DNA of 64,000 bases, from the NCBI GenBank assembly GCA_018363915.1, contig JAGZMY010000003.1, forward strand, positions 62,001 through 126,000, in the 5' to 3' direction. Every line of letters starts with the position of its first letter. The stretch's first letter is position 1. This DNA is from Anaerococcus vaginalis. GTDB taxonomy: Bacteria > Bacillota > Clostridia > Tissierellales > Peptoniphilaceae. Positions 27,325 through 36,399 of this stretch are shown here, piece by piece. The notes under the pieces are model-generated. The model saw nothing but the letters and a program-made list of their open reading frames with translations, did not search any database and was not told where the DNA came from. The translations under genes and the position numbers were made by a program.

Positions 27325-27832
27325 ATTTATTTTCTTTTATATAAGTAATTAAATCTTCAATCAATTCTTCTTTTTTCTTATAAATTCTTGGTTTTTTGAA
27401 TTTATTTCCATTTTTATCTACGTAAGAAAGTCCTGTTACAAGTTTGTTTATATATAAAAAATCATTTTGAAATATGTCTTTTTTCATTGGCGGAAATTTA
27501 TCTTCTTTGTCATTTCCTCCAAGTCTTATATCTGTGTAGAGTTGAAAAATTTGAAGGCCTTTTTCAAATGCAATTCCCATCTCTGCTGCAAGACCTAAAT
27601 CTTGTGTGTCCATCAAGCCTACTAATATATCTGCATTTTTAAGTCTTTCGTAGTCGGCTAATAATATATCGTAATTTGATGTAAAGCCTGCATCTTTATC
27701 ATTTATTTCTAAATTTTGTGCGGGATTATAAATTTCTATATCTGAAAATTCATTTTCAAGTGCATTTTGAATTTCTAGTGCTTGCCATCTTTGTCCTTCT
27801 GTAAATAAATCACAACCTAAATATATTTTCAT
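27323..27832 (-). CDS. Nucleoside 2-deoxyribosyltransferase
   Basis: This family moves the deoxyribose between nucleobases, or hydrolyses deoxynucleotides, in nucleotide salvage. The 169-residue protein begins MKIYLGCDLFTEGQRWQA and carries ADILVGLMD followed by LGLAAEMGIAFEKG, where the Glu of AEMGIAFEKG is the expected nucleophile. The ATG at 27832 is chosen because AAAGGTGG precedes it at good spacing. An ATG 33 bases further upstream has no such site. Tail residues 150-169 are Lys/Glu-rich. It is transcribed together with, or just after, the DUF4230 gene on the same strand. Confidence 0.88.
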   Translation of the reverse strand: MKIYLGCDLFTEGQRWQALEIQNALENEFSDIEIYNPAQNLEINDKDAGFTSNYDILLADYERLKNADILVGLMDTQDLGLAAEMGIAFEKGLQIFQLYTDIRLGGNDKEDKFPPMKKDIFQNDFLYINKLVTGLSYVDKNGNKFKKPRIYKKKEELIEDLITYIKENK

Positions 27833-27883
27833 ATTACCACCTTTCATAAGTATATTATAGCACAAAAAAATAAGGGCGAACCC

Positions 27884-28465
27884 TTATTTAAATTGTATAT
27901 TTATTGTATAATCTTCAAGTCTATTGTCTATGTTGATTATATCTTTTATTGCTTTTTCACATTTTTTGTTGGCTTCTATCAAGATTCCTTTGTCTATTGC
28001 TCTTTTTTCTACTGATTTTTTTTGATTTTTGGCAAAGTCATTGTAGTCTTCAACTTTAATTGGATTAAAAATTGAAGTTTTTTGGTCGAAAATTTTTAGG
28101 GAATCTTCGTAAATTTCGTGTGATAAAATTTTTGATTTTGGTAATTTTATGTTGATAGTTTTTCCTGAAACTTTTACATCCATTTTTTCAAGATCTACTC
28201 CACAAGAAATCATTCCATCATAAGAAACTATAAATTTCTTTTGGGTAAATGGTATATCGTAGCCATAAAATTTATTTGAATTTTCAAATTGTCCCATATT
28301 TGTGTAGGAATATTTTAAACTTGTTAGCTCTTTTGCATTTTCAATTCTATTTTCTATTAATTTGTTGTCTATTTTATTTTCATTTTTTGAAGAAAAATAA
28401 TTGAATGAAAATAATAAACAAACGGCTAAAAGAATTGCTATAATAATATTTTTTATTTTTGACAT
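27884..28465 (-). CDS. DUF4230 family membrane-anchored protein
   Basis: This 193-residue protein has an N-terminal membrane segment (about 5-24) and an extracytoplasmic domain of the DUF4230 type, with TSLKYSYTNMGQFENS and IDKGILIEANKKCEKAI as recognisable stretches. The start at 28465 follows AAAGGAGCAAAA; longer in-frame starts exist but lack a ribosome site. The function of the family is not known. It lies upstream of the deoxyribosyltransferase gene on the same strand, with a 51-base gap, and is divergent from the purine operon. Confidence 0.72.
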   Translation of the reverse strand: MSKIKNIIIAILLAVCLLFSFNYFSSKNENKIDNKLIENRIENAKELTSLKYSYTNMGQFENSNKFYGYDIPFTQKKFIVSYDGMISCGVDLEKMDVKVSGKTINIKLPKSKILSHEIYEDSLKIFDQKTSIFNPIKVEDYNDFAKNQKKSVEKRAIDKGILIEANKKCEKAIKDIINIDNRLEDYTINIQFK

Positions 28466-28561
28466 TTTTGCTCCTTTATTCATAATTAATATTATCTTAT
28501 TATAAATATAATGAATTACAAGTCGTAAATGAAAAATATTAAAATTTATCAAAAAACTTTC

Positions 28562-28590
28562 TTGACAATTAAAATTTACCTTGGTATTAT
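28562..28590 (+). promoter_or_regulatory. Purine operon promoter
   Basis: TTGACA (28562-28567) and TATTAT (28585-28590) are exactly 17 bases apart. Transcription should start near 28597, giving a leader of about 175 bases before purC that contains the riboswitch. Confidence 0.85.
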
Positions 28591-28599
28591 GAATTTGAA

Positions 28600-28712
28600 C
28601 GAAGAATAGGCTCATTGAAATGGGCGAAAGTGTACCTAGGGATCTGTTTTTTTCAAGACCGAGCGGTACGGATATTTTTAAGTATTACACCAGAGGGACA
28701 AAAGCCCAGGAG
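28600..28712 (+). ncRNA. ykkC-type riboswitch, probably the PRPP-binding class
   Basis: The leader matches the ykkC architecture: GAAAGTGTACCTAGGGATC, then GACCGAGCGGTAC, then ACACCAGAGGGACAAAAGCCC. In this family, class 1 binds guanidine, 2a ppGpp and 2b phosphoribosyl pyrophosphate. The 2b class is the one found before de novo purine genes. The position here, before purCEFMND, therefore points to PRPP, the substrate of PurF. The 3' part of the aptamer (AAAGCCC) is also the left arm of the terminator that follows, so ligand binding should block termination and switch the operon on when PRPP is plentiful. No guanine aptamer is seen in tandem. Confidence 0.82.
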
Positions 28713-28750
28713 GATAGGTTTCGTAGCCTGTCCTTCTGGGCTTATTTTTT
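28700..28750 (+). terminator. Riboswitch-controlled terminator before purC
   Basis: AAGCCCAG (28702-28709) pairs with CTGGGCTT (28736-28743), with an inner GGATAGG/CCTGTCC stem and a T-run. The left arm overlaps the conserved GGGACAAAAGCCC of the aptamer. Confidence 0.85.
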
Positions 28751-28774
28751 GTAAAAATTTTTAAGGAGAAAAAA

Positions 28775-29455
28775 ATGAATACAATCTACGAGGGTAAGAC
28801 AAAAAATTTGGTTGAAGAAGATGGAAAATACTTTTGTTTATTTAAGGACACTATGACAGGAACTGATGGAGTATTTGATACTGGTGGAAATCAAGTTGCT
28901 GGCGAAAAAGAAGGCGCTGGTCAAGAGTGTCTTAAAGTTTCTAAATTTTTCTTTGAAAAAATAAATGAGGCTGGTGTAAAAACTCATTATCTTGGAGCGG
29001 ACCTTGATAAAAATCTTATGGAAATTGAAAAATGTACAGTTTTTGGAAAAGGTTTAGAAGTTATTACAAGATTTAAAGCTGTTGGTTCTTTTATGAGAAG
29101 ATATGGTCTTTATGCAACTGAAGGACAAGATCTTGATGCTTATTCTGAAATTACTTTAAAAGATGATGATCGTGAAGATCCACTTATAACTGAAGATGGA
29201 TTGGTTGAATTAAATATTTTATCTCATGATGAATACAAAAAAATAATTGAAGAAAATAAAAAAGTTGCAAGACTTGTAAAAGATATTTTGGCTGAATATG
29301 GACTTGATTTGTATGATATAAAATTTGAGTGGGGCAGACTTGCTTCAAGCGGAGAAGTTGTTTTGATTGATGAAGTTTCTGGTGGAAATATGAGAGCTTA
29401 CAAAGATGGAGATTATATTGAACCTATGGAATTGTCAAAATATTTGGGACTATAA
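28775..29455 (+). CDS. purC: SAICAR synthetase PurC
   Basis: PurC joins aspartate to CAIR in de novo purine synthesis. The 226-residue protein has the family pattern IYEGKTKNLVEEDG at the start, ITRFKAVGSFMRRYG (about 91-105), DPLITEDG and the end segment KFEWGRLASSGEVVLIDEVS (about 189-208). In the family the GSFxRRY segment follows the RN motif. The gene follows the riboswitch leader with an AAGGAGAAAAAA ribosome site. It is the first gene of purCEFMND. Confidence 0.95.
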   Translation: MNTIYEGKTKNLVEEDGKYFCLFKDTMTGTDGVFDTGGNQVAGEKEGAGQECLKVSKFFFEKINEAGVKTHYLGADLDKNLMEIEKCTVFGKGLEVITRFKAVGSFMRRYGLYATEGQDLDAYSEITLKDDDREDPLITEDGLVELNILSHDEYKKIIEENKKVARLVKDILAEYGLDLYDIKFEWGRLASSGEVVLIDEVSGGNMRAYKDGDYIEPMELSKYLGL

Positions 29456-29467
29456 TAAGGAGTTTAT

Positions 29468-29950
29468 ATGAAAGTTTCTATAATTATGGGCTCTTTGTCT
29501 GATAGTCCAATTGCTGATAAGGTTGTTTCAAAATTAATGGAATTTGGAATTGATTACGAAGTTAAAGTGATTTCTGCTCACAGAGCTTTAAAAAGTTTAG
29601 AAAAATATGTAAAAGAAAGCGAAGATGAAAGTGAAGTTTATATTGGAATTGCTGGAAAGGCTGCTCATTTATCTGGAGTAATTGCAGCTTTGACAACAAG
29701 ACCTGTAATTGGAATTCCTGCAAAATCATCTCATCTTGGTGGACTTGAAGCTTTACTTTCTACAGTAGAAATGCCAAGTGGAGTTCCTGTTGCAACTGTT
29801 GCAATCGGCGGAGGAGAAAATGCTGCAATTTTGGCTACAGAAATTCTTGCAATAAAATATGATTCTTTAAGAGAAAAATTAAAGGATATGAGAATAAAAA
29901 TGAAAGAAACTATAGATAATTCTGAATATGAATATAAGGCAAATAGATGA
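29468..29950 (+). CDS. purE: N5-CAIR mutase PurE
   Basis: PurE (160 residues) catalyses carboxyl transfer to make CAIR. Typical motifs are IIMGSLSDSPIADKV at the N-terminus, VISAHRALKSL (about 38) and IGIAGKAAHLSGVIAALTTRPVIGIP (about 61-86). With no purK in this cluster, it could be a class II (CO2-using) PurE or be served by PurK from elsewhere. The GKAAHLSG segment, in place of the usual GGAAHLPG, is noted but the class was not settled. Overlaps purF by ATGA. Confidence 0.93.
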   Translation: MKVSIIMGSLSDSPIADKVVSKLMEFGIDYEVKVISAHRALKSLEKYVKESEDESEVYIGIAGKAAHLSGVIAALTTRPVIGIPAKSSHLGGLEALLSTVEMPSGVPVATVAIGGGENAAILATEILAIKYDSLREKLKDMRIKMKETIDNSEYEYKANR

Positions 29951-31230
29951 GTGGAATTGTAGGAATATTTTCAAAAAAGAAATATAAAAATGTTTTTCCC
30001 GAATTATACTCTGGCCTCTATGCAATCCAACATAGAGGCCAAGAATCGATGGGAATATCACTTCTTGCTCATGAAAAATTATCAGAAATTAGAGGCAAGG
30101 GAGAAATTGCCAACAATATTAGCCTAGATAATATTTCAACTCTTGCAGGAAATGTTGGTCTTGGTTATGTAAAATATAGATTTGCTGAAGATGATAAATC
30201 TCTTATGCCAATGCCATGGTTATTTTATCCTGAAAATTCAAATTTTAAAAATTTGATTGCAATTGATGGAAAATTTCTTGATGAAACAAGTCCTGAAGAT
30301 GTTGTAAATAAATTAAATTCAAATAATATAGATGAAATTATACAATTTATAAACAATTTAAAGGGAGCATATTCTATTATTCTTGTAAATGGAAATAGGA
30401 TGATTGCGATTAGAGATCCTTATGGAATTAAAAATCTTTGCGTTGGTAAAAAAGAAGATTCTTATATAGTTGCAAGCGAATCTTGTGTGATTGAATCAAT
30501 TGATGGGCAACTTTGTCATGAATTAAAACCAGGAGAAATTTATATAGTTGACGATAATGGAGAAGAATCCTATTTTGCAAAAGAGCTTTCTAATTCTCCT
30601 TGCATTTTTGATTTTGTTTATACTGCAAGACCGGATTCTTCAATAAATGGTGTTAGCGTCTATGATGCAAGAATTAAAATGGGAGAAATTCTTTACAAAG
30701 AACATCCTGTAGATGCGGATATTGTTGTTGGAAGTCCTGATAGTGGATTGATTTCAGCTGTTGGATTTTCGCGTGCATCAAATATAAAATACGAAAGAGC
30801 AATCGTAAGAAATAGATATATAAATAGAACATTTATTCTTCCAACAAATTCAATGAGAAAAAAAGGAATAAGAATTAAATTAAATCCAATAAAACATCTT
30901 ATTGAAGGAAAAAGAGTTGTTCTTGTGGATGATTCTATTGTAAGAGGCAATACTATAAAAAGAGTAATAGAAATTTTGAGAGAGTCAGGAGCAAAGGAAG
31001 TCCACATTAGGATTGCATCTCCTCAAGTAATAAAAGAAGAAACTTTTACATTTGATGTACCAGACAAAGATCATTTAATTAGCAACAACAGAAGTGTAGA
31101 AGAAGTTAGAAAAATTATAGGAGCAGATTCTTTGGGATTTATTTCCCTAGAAGGATTACGACAAGCTTGTGGAAATAAAACATATTACGAAAATTGTTTT
31201 AATGGATATAACCCTTTAGAAAGGATATAA
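29947..31230 (+). CDS. purF: Amidophosphoribosyltransferase PurF with degenerate glutaminase site
   Basis: PurF makes phosphoribosylamine from PRPP, the first committed purine step. The C-terminal phosphoribosyltransferase domain is intact, with [13 protein letters not shown] (about 320) and [11 protein letters not shown]. The N-terminal glutaminase domain is not: the family starts MCGI or CGVFG with Cys as nucleophile, but here the protein starts MSGIVGIF (Ser 2). An in-frame TAG directly before the ATG rules out an N-terminal extension. The Arg of GHVRYST is Lys 76 (GYVKYRF), the NGN motif is DGK (Asp 107), and the SDxE segment is missing in a shortened region. Two of the four Fe-S cysteines of the Bacillus type are also lost. 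The enzyme should depend on ammonia. Length is 427. Confidence 0.93.
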   Translation: MSGIVGIFSKKKYKNVFPELYSGLYAIQHRGQESMGISLLAHEKLSEIRGKGEIANNISLDNISTLAGNVGLGYVKYRFAEDDKSLMPMPWLFYPENSNFKNLIAIDGKFLDETSPEDVVNKLNSNNIDEIIQFINNLKGAYSIILVNGNRMIAIRDPYGIKNLCVGKKEDSYIVASESCVIESIDGQLCHELKPGEIYIVDDNGEESYFAKELSNSPCIFDFVYTARPDSSINGVSVYDARIKMGEILYKEHPVDADIVVGSPDSGLISAVGFSRASNIKYERAIVRNRYINRTFILPTNSMRKKGIRIKLNPIKHLIEGKRVVLVDDSIVRGNTIKRVIEILRESGAKEVHIRIASPQVIKEETFTFDVPDKDHLISNNRSVEEVRKIIGADSLGFISLEGLRQACGNKTYYENCFNGYNPLERI

Positions 31231-31231
31231 A

Positions 31232-32257
31232 ATGCCAATAAATTATAAAGACGCTGGAGTCGATGTAGCTAACGGTCAAAAAGAAGTCGAGCTTATAAAA
31301 AAATTAGTAGAAAAAACTCAATCAGAAAATGTTTTGAGCAAACTTGGAGGATTTTCTGGTCTATTTAGTTTGGAAAATTTAAATATAAAAAATCCGGTTT
31401 TGGTTTCAGGGACAGATGGAGTTGGAACTAAGGTTATGCTTGCACAAATGATGGACAAGCACGATACAATTGGGATTGATTGCGTGGCAATGTGCGTAAA
31501 TGATATTCTTTGCCAAGGAGCAAAGCCATTATTTTTTCTAGATTATATAGCATGTGGCAAACTTGTTCCAGAAAAAATGGAAAAAATTGTAAAAGGAGTA
31601 GCTGACGGCTGCCTTCAAGCTAATTCTTCTTTGATTGGCGGAGAAACTGCAGAAATGCCAGGTCTTTATAAGGAAAATGACTATGACCTTGCAGGATTTT
31701 GTGTTGGCATAGTTGATAAAGAAAAAATAATTACTGGAGAAAAAATTAAAAAAGGCGATCATATTTTTGGTTTAAAATCTTCAGGAATTCATTCAAATGG
31801 CTATTCTCTTGTAAGAAAAATTGTTTTAGAAAAAGAAAAATTATCTTTAGATGAAAAAATTGAAGGACTTGATACAAGTCTTGGGGAAGAATTATTAAAA
31901 CCAACCAAAATTTATGTAAAAGAAATTTTAGCCCTTCTTGAAAAAATTGAAATCAACGGCCTAAGCCATATTACTGGTGGTGGATTTTATGAAAATATTC
32001 CAAGAATGATTCCAGATGGACTTTGTGCAAAAATTGATGTGAGAAATATTCCTCTTCCAAAAATATTTTCACTATTAGAAAAATGGGGAGAGCTTGACAA
32101 AAAAGATATGTACGAAACCTTCAACATGGGCGTTGGACTTGTTTTTGCAGTCGATAAAAATGATATTGAAAAAGTTAAAGAAATAATTGATGAAGATGAG
32201 CTTTTAGACCTTGGAGAGGTTATAGAAAATGATGAAAAAATCGACCTCAAATTCTAA
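31232..32257 (+). CDS. purM: AIR synthetase PurM
   Basis: PurM closes the imidazole ring of AIR using ATP. The 341-residue protein shows the family motifs [15 protein letters not shown] at the start, [13 protein letters not shown] (about 59-71), [15 protein letters not shown] and [14 protein letters not shown] (about 130-143), and [14 protein letters not shown]. It begins one base after the purF stop and overlaps purN by 29 bases. Confidence 0.96.
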   Translation: MPINYKDAGVDVANGQKEVELIKKLVEKTQSENVLSKLGGFSGLFSLENLNIKNPVLVSGTDGVGTKVMLAQMMDKHDTIGIDCVAMCVNDILCQGAKPLFFLDYIACGKLVPEKMEKIVKGVADGCLQANSSLIGGETAEMPGLYKENDYDLAGFCVGIVDKEKIITGEKIKKGDHIFGLKSSGIHSNGYSLVRKIVLEKEKLSLDEKIEGLDTSLGEELLKPTKIYVKEILALLEKIEINGLSHITGGGFYENIPRMIPDGLCAKIDVRNIPLPKIFSLLEKWGELDKKDMYETFNMGVGLVFAVDKNDIEKVKEIIDEDELLDLGEVIENDEKIDLKF

Positions 32258-32846
32258 AAAAATTGCAGTTTTGATCTCAGGCTCAGGAACAAATCTTCAA
32301 GCTATAATTGATTCTTGTCAAAATAAAATTATTAATGGAAAAATATCTGTAGTAATTTCAAATAAAGAAAATGCCTATGGACTTACAAGAGCAAAAAATG
32401 CCTCAATTAAAACATTGGTTTGCAAAGATAATGATATTTTGCTTGCTACCTTGATAAAAGAAAAAATCGATCTAGTTGTTCTTGCAGGCTACCTTAAAAT
32501 TTTACCTCAAAAAATAATTGACGAATTTGAAGCAAAGATTATTAATATCCACCCATCCCTTATACCTTCATTTTGTGGGATGGGATTTTATGGAAGAAAG
32601 GTTCATGAAAAAGTCTATGAAAAAGGAGTGAAATTTACTGGAGCAACCACTCATTTTGTTACAAAAGATGCAGATGATGGGCCAATAATTTATCAAGAAA
32701 TTGTAAAAATTGACCAAGAAGATACAATCGATGATATAGCAAAAAATGTTTTGGAAAAAGAACACGAAATTTTGATAAAATCAGTAAAAGATTTTTGTGA
32801 TGATTTATTTTACATAAAAAATAATAAGGTTTTCGTAAAAAAATAG
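32229..32846 (+). CDS. purN: GAR formyltransferase PurN
   Basis: PurN transfers a formyl group from 10-formyl-THF to GAR. The protein (205 residues) has [16 protein letters not shown] at the N-terminus, [11 protein letters not shown] (about 81) and the catalytic segments [11 protein letters not shown] (about 105; Asn and His) and DADDGPII (about 150; Asp). The start overlaps purM by 29 bases; GGAGAGG upstream supports ATG 32229, with 32232 as a close alternative. Confidence 0.94.
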   Translation: MMKKSTSNSKKIAVLISGSGTNLQAIIDSCQNKIINGKISVVISNKENAYGLTRAKNASIKTLVCKDNDILLATLIKEKIDLVVLAGYLKILPQKIIDEFEAKIINIHPSLIPSFCGMGFYGRKVHEKVYEKGVKFTGATTHFVTKDADDGPIIYQEIVKIDQEDTIDDIAKNVLEKEHEILIKSVKDFCDDLFYIKNNKVFVKK

Positions 32847-32855
32847 GAGTTTTTG

Positions 32856-34100
32856 ATGAAAGTTTTAATAATTGGAAATGGTGGAAGAGAACATGCACTT
32901 GCTTGGAAAATTTCACAATCAAAAAAAGTAGACCAAATATTTATGGCAAAAGGAAATGCTGGCACTAATTCTTTTTGCAAAAATATAAATATCGAACCAA
33001 CAGATATAAAGTCCTTGGTTGATTTTTCTAAAAAAGAAAAAATCGACCTTACAATTGTAGGACCAGAAGATCCTTTGTGTATGGGAATTGTAGATGAATT
33101 TGAAAAAAATAATCTTAAAATATTTGGACCAAACAAAGAATGTGCAAAATTTGAAAAATCAAAAAAATTTACCAAAAATTTCCTAGAAAAATATAAGATA
33201 CCAACAGCAAAATATAAATCTTTTGAAAATTTTGACAATGCCTTAAATTCCCTAAAAGATTTTTCCTATCCTTTAGTTATAAAAGCTGATGGGCTTTGTC
33301 TTGGAAAAGGCGTTATAATTTGCGAAGACGAAAAAAAAGCTAAAGAAAGTCTTGATGATATTTTTAATAAAAAAATATTTGGTGATGAGGGAAAAACTGT
33401 TGTAATCGAAGAATTTTTGAAAGGCGAAGAAGCTTCACTTTTGTGTTTGGTATCAAATAATAAATTATTTCCGTTAGAAACATGCAAAGACCACAAGCAA
33501 ATTTATGATGGAAACAAGGGTCCAAATACTGGAGGAGTTGGAACATATTCTCCAAGTAAATTTTCGCAAAAAACAGGGGAAAATATAGAAATAATTTTAA
33601 AGCAAATTGAAAAAGGACTGGATGATTCAAAACTTTCTTACAATGGGATTTTGTTTATTGGATTTATGATTGATAAAGATAAACCAAAAATATTAGAATT
33701 TAACGTAAGATTTGGAGATCCAGAAACAGAAACCCTAATGCCAAGACTTGAATCAGACCTTGTAGAAATTATAGAAAAAACTCTTGATAAAAGTCTAAAA
33801 AAAGAAGATATAAAATGGTCAGATGATTATTCTCTATCATTAATTCTTGTTTCAGATGGTTATCCATTAAAATATGAAAAAAATAAAGAAATAAGTGGAC
33901 TTGAAGATGTAAAAAATTCAACTATTTTTCACAATGGAACAAAATTAGAAAATGGAAAAATTTTAACAAATGGCGGACGAGTTCTTACAATAAATGCCAA
34001 AGCAAAAACTTTAAAACTTGCAAGAAAAATCGCCTATGATGATTGCGTAAAAATAAAATACGAAAATAAATATTATAGAAAAGATATTGGATTAAATTAG
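32856..34100 (+). CDS. purD: GAR synthetase PurD
   Basis: PurD ligates glycine to phosphoribosylamine. The 414-residue ATP-grasp enzyme begins MKVLIIGNGGREHALAWK, with VGPEDPLCMGIVD (about 68), YPLVIKADGLCLGKGV (about 137-152) and EFNVRFGDPETE (about 282) conserved. The start is ATG 32856, directly after a TTG, with TAGGAG upstream. It is the last gene of the operon. PurH, PurB, PurK and the FGAM synthase genes (purLQS) are not in this cluster. Confidence 0.95.
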   Translation: MKVLIIGNGGREHALAWKISQSKKVDQIFMAKGNAGTNSFCKNINIEPTDIKSLVDFSKKEKIDLTIVGPEDPLCMGIVDEFEKNNLKIFGPNKECAKFEKSKKFTKNFLEKYKIPTAKYKSFENFDNALNSLKDFSYPLVIKADGLCLGKGVIICEDEKKAKESLDDIFNKKIFGDEGKTVVIEEFLKGEEASLLCLVSNNKLFPLETCKDHKQIYDGNKGPNTGGVGTYSPSKFSQKTGENIEIILKQIEKGLDDSKLSYNGILFIGFMIDKDKPKILEFNVRFGDPETETLMPRLESDLVEIIEKTLDKSLKKEDIKWSDDYSLSLILVSDGYPLKYEKNKEISGLEDVKNSTIFHNGTKLENGKILTNGGRVLTINAKAKTLKLARKIAYDDCVKIKYENKYYRKDIGLN

Positions 34101-34120
34101 CTAGTTTAACTAGCTTTTTT
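34099..34120 (+). terminator. Intrinsic terminator after purD
   Basis: AGCTAGT pairs with ACTAGCT around TTA, followed by a T-run. The left arm overlaps the TAG stop codon. Confidence 0.8.
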
Positions 34121-34189
34121 TATTTGCTTAATTTATTTATTAATTTTTACGCAAGATAAAGAACAAACAAAAATGAAAAATAATTTGCA

Positions 34190-34210
34190 ATATGTTATAA
34201 TAGAACATAT
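34190..34210 (+). promoter_or_regulatory. Promoter with overlapping inverted repeat before the RmlD-like gene
   Basis: TG-T-TATAAT forms an extended -10 element (34194-34202). It lies inside a perfect ATATGTT-7-AACATAT inverted repeat, so a dimeric regulator bound here would block the promoter. The regulator is unknown. Confidence 0.5.
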
Positions 34211-34243
34211 AATTGTTTTTTTAAAATATAGAAAGGAAAAATT

Positions 34244-35095
34244 ATGAGAATTAATACAATTTGGATTACAGGAGCTCATGGAAGACTTGGCTCGACTCTT
34301 GTAAGATATTTAGATCCTTTGGAAGCTGAAATAATTGCAACTGACAAAGATGAAGTTGATATTACAAAACAAGAAGAAGTAAATTTGTTTGTAGATAGAA
34401 ATAGACCAAAAATAATTATCAATTGTTCGGGCATTACTAATAGATTAAAATGTGAAAATGATCCTGACAAAGCATATTTGTTAAATGCTTTGGGAGCAAA
34501 AAATATTGCTATTGCATCAAACAGGGTTAGAGCGAAACTTGTACAATTATCTACAGCAGATGTTTTTGATGGACAAACAATTCATCCATACAAAGAAATT
34601 GATAGGGCAAATCCAAATACAGTTTATGGAAAAAGTAAATTTTTGGGAGAAGAATTTGTAAAAAATTTTGCTGATAGATATTTTATAGTTAGGGTATCAA
34701 GACTTTATTCAAAAGAAAATAATTTGGTTGAATCAATTATTGAACAAGCAAAAAATGGTCTTGTTAAAGTGCCAAAATCAAGATATGGTTCGCCAACATC
34801 AGCCTATGAGCTTTCAAAATTTTTGATTTCAATAATGGGGACAAATGCTTATGGAATTTATCATGCTTCATGTGAGGGGACTTGTTCCTTTAGAGCTTTT
34901 GCTCAAAAAATTATTGATATTACAAAAATCGATGCAAAGGTAGAAGAAGTTAGAGATTCTGATAGAATTGATTTTGAACCAGCCTTTAGGGGAATAGATA
35001 ATTATTTTTTAAATCTTTTGGACAAAAATACTTTTTCAACTTGGGAAGATGCCTTAAAAGATTACCTGAGAAGGGAGTATGGTTATGAAAGCTAA
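34244..35095 (+). CDS. RmlD-like sugar-nucleotide reductase (extended SDR)
   Basis: This 283-residue NAD(P)-dependent protein resembles dTDP-4-dehydrorhamnose reductase (RmlD) and related SDRs. The Rossmann loop is ITGAHGRLGSTL (about 8-19), with INCSGITN, LSTADVFDG (about 104) and the catalytic YGKSKFLGEE (Tyr and Lys, about 128-137). No other dTDP-rhamnose genes are nearby, so the sugar substrate is uncertain. It shares an operon with the symporter gene, overlapping it by 11 bases. The ATG has an AAAGGAAAAA ribosome site. Confidence 0.75.
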   Translation: MRINTIWITGAHGRLGSTLVRYLDPLEAEIIATDKDEVDITKQEEVNLFVDRNRPKIIINCSGITNRLKCENDPDKAYLLNALGAKNIAIASNRVRAKLVQLSTADVFDGQTIHPYKEIDRANPNTVYGKSKFLGEEFVKNFADRYFIVRVSRLYSKENNLVESIIEQAKNGLVKVPKSRYGSPTSAYELSKFLISIMGTNAYGIYHASCEGTCSFRAFAQKIIDITKIDAKVEEVRDSDRIDFEPAFRGIDNYFLNLLDKNTFSTWEDALKDYLRREYGYES

Positions 35096-36356
35096 ATCTA
35101 ATAAAAAATTAGGCTTAACTTCTAAAATTTTTATTGCCCTAATTTGTGGAATGATTCTTGGAATTGTAATGCATTATTTTGTTCCAAAAGGTCATATTAA
35201 AGATGATATTATAATTGATGGAATTTTTTATTTATTAGGTCAAATGTTTATAAGAGCTATGCAAATGCTAGTTGTGCCATTGGTATTTTTTTCAATCGCT
35301 GATGGCTGCAGAAATATGGGAGATACAAAAACTCTTGGAAAAGTTGGAATAAGAATTGTATTATTTTATCTTTTGACAACAGCCCTTGCAATAATTATTG
35401 CTCTTTCTTTGGCGTCAATTATAAATCCTGGAAAAGGAATGAATATGAAATTGGGTTCAAATGAATTTAATATGGATGCTGGAGAAAAAACTTCAATGAA
35501 AGATACGCTTTTAAATATGATTCCAACAAATCCTATTGAAGCTTTGGCAAAAGGCGATATGCTACAAATAATTATTTTTGCAGTTATAGTTGGACTTTTG
35601 ATTGCAGGAATGGAAGATAGGATGGAAACTTTGGGAAATATAATTACAGAAATGAATGAATTAATGATGAGTATGACAATGGCTGTGATGAAACTTGCAC
35701 CAATTGGAGTATTTTTCTTAATAGCAAGAACATTTTCAAATCTTGGTTACGATGTAATTTTGTCTATGCTTTCATATATGATTTCTGTAATTTTGGGACT
35801 TGCTTTCCAACTTCTGATAGTTTATATGCTACTTTTAACGATTTTTGTAAGAGTAAATCCATTTGCTTTTCTAAAAAAATATTTTCCAGTTATGACTTTT
35901 GCATTTTCAACCGCTTCATCAAATGCAACAGTTCCATTAAATATTCAAACTCTAGAAGATATTGGAGTTGATAAAAAAATTTCTTCATTTACAATTCCTT
36001 TGGGAGCGACAATAAATATGGATGGAACTGCAATAATGCAAGGAGTAGCTGTAGTATTTATTGCAAATGCTTATGGAATTGATTTAACGTTGAATGATTA
36101 TTTAACTGTAATATTAACAGCGACGATTGCATCAGTCGGTACAGCAGGAATTCCATCAGTAGGACTTGTTACTTTGTCAATGGTTTTGTCATCAGTTGGA
36201 CTTCCAGTAGAAGGAATTGCTATGATAATGGGAATAGATAGAATTTTGGATATGGCAAGAACAGCAATAAACACAACAGGAGATGCATCGGGAACAATTA
36301 TAGTTGCAAACTCTGTAAATGCATTTAATAAAGAAAAATTTAATAAAAGAGTTTAA
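35085..36356 (+). CDS. Glutamate/dicarboxylate:cation symporter (DAACS family)
   Basis: A 423-residue membrane transporter of the GltP/DctA family that takes up glutamate, aspartate or C4-dicarboxylates with Na+ or H+. The Ser-rich re-entrant loop is TFAFSTASSNATVPLN (about 279-294), and the cation/substrate motif NMDGTAIMQG (about 318) and helix-8 segment GIDRILDMARTAINTTGD (about 387) are present. Start chosen at ATG 35085, 7 bases after AAGGGAG, rather than the ATG at 35079, which is only 1 base away. Amino acid uptake suits an amino-acid-fermenting anaerobe. Ends at a bidirectional terminator. Confidence 0.9.
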   Translation: MKAKSNKKLGLTSKIFIALICGMILGIVMHYFVPKGHIKDDIIIDGIFYLLGQMFIRAMQMLVVPLVFFSIADGCRNMGDTKTLGKVGIRIVLFYLLTTALAIIIALSLASIINPGKGMNMKLGSNEFNMDAGEKTSMKDTLLNMIPTNPIEALAKGDMLQIIIFAVIVGLLIAGMEDRMETLGNIITEMNELMMSMTMAVMKLAPIGVFFLIARTFSNLGYDVILSMLSYMISVILGLAFQLLIVYMLLLTIFVRVNPFAFLKKYFPVMTFAFSTASSNATVPLNIQTLEDIGVDKKISSFTIPLGATINMDGTAIMQGVAVVFIANAYGIDLTLNDYLTVILTATIASVGTAGIPSVGLVTLSMVLSSVGLPVEGIAMIMGIDRILDMARTAINTTGDASGTIIVANSVNAFNKEKFNKRV

Positions 36357-36358
36357 AA

Positions 36359-36398
36359 TAAAAAAGTTGGTAAAGAATTTTCTTTATCAACTTTTTTA
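36359..36398. terminator. Bidirectional terminator between the symporter and Fur-family genes
   Basis: AAAAAGTTGGTAAAGA pairs with TCTTTATCAACTTTTT (one G-T pair) around a short loop, with T-runs on both strands. Confidence 0.85.
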
Positions 36399-36399
36399 T

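Noticed and set aside
28600..28712. Guanidine (class 1) or ppGpp (class 2a) identity for the ykkC riboswitch
   Set aside because: The aptamer family is shared, but guanidine riboswitches precede efflux or carboxylase genes, and ppGpp ones precede amino acid genes. The purine operon context fits PRPP. A subclass model search would decide.
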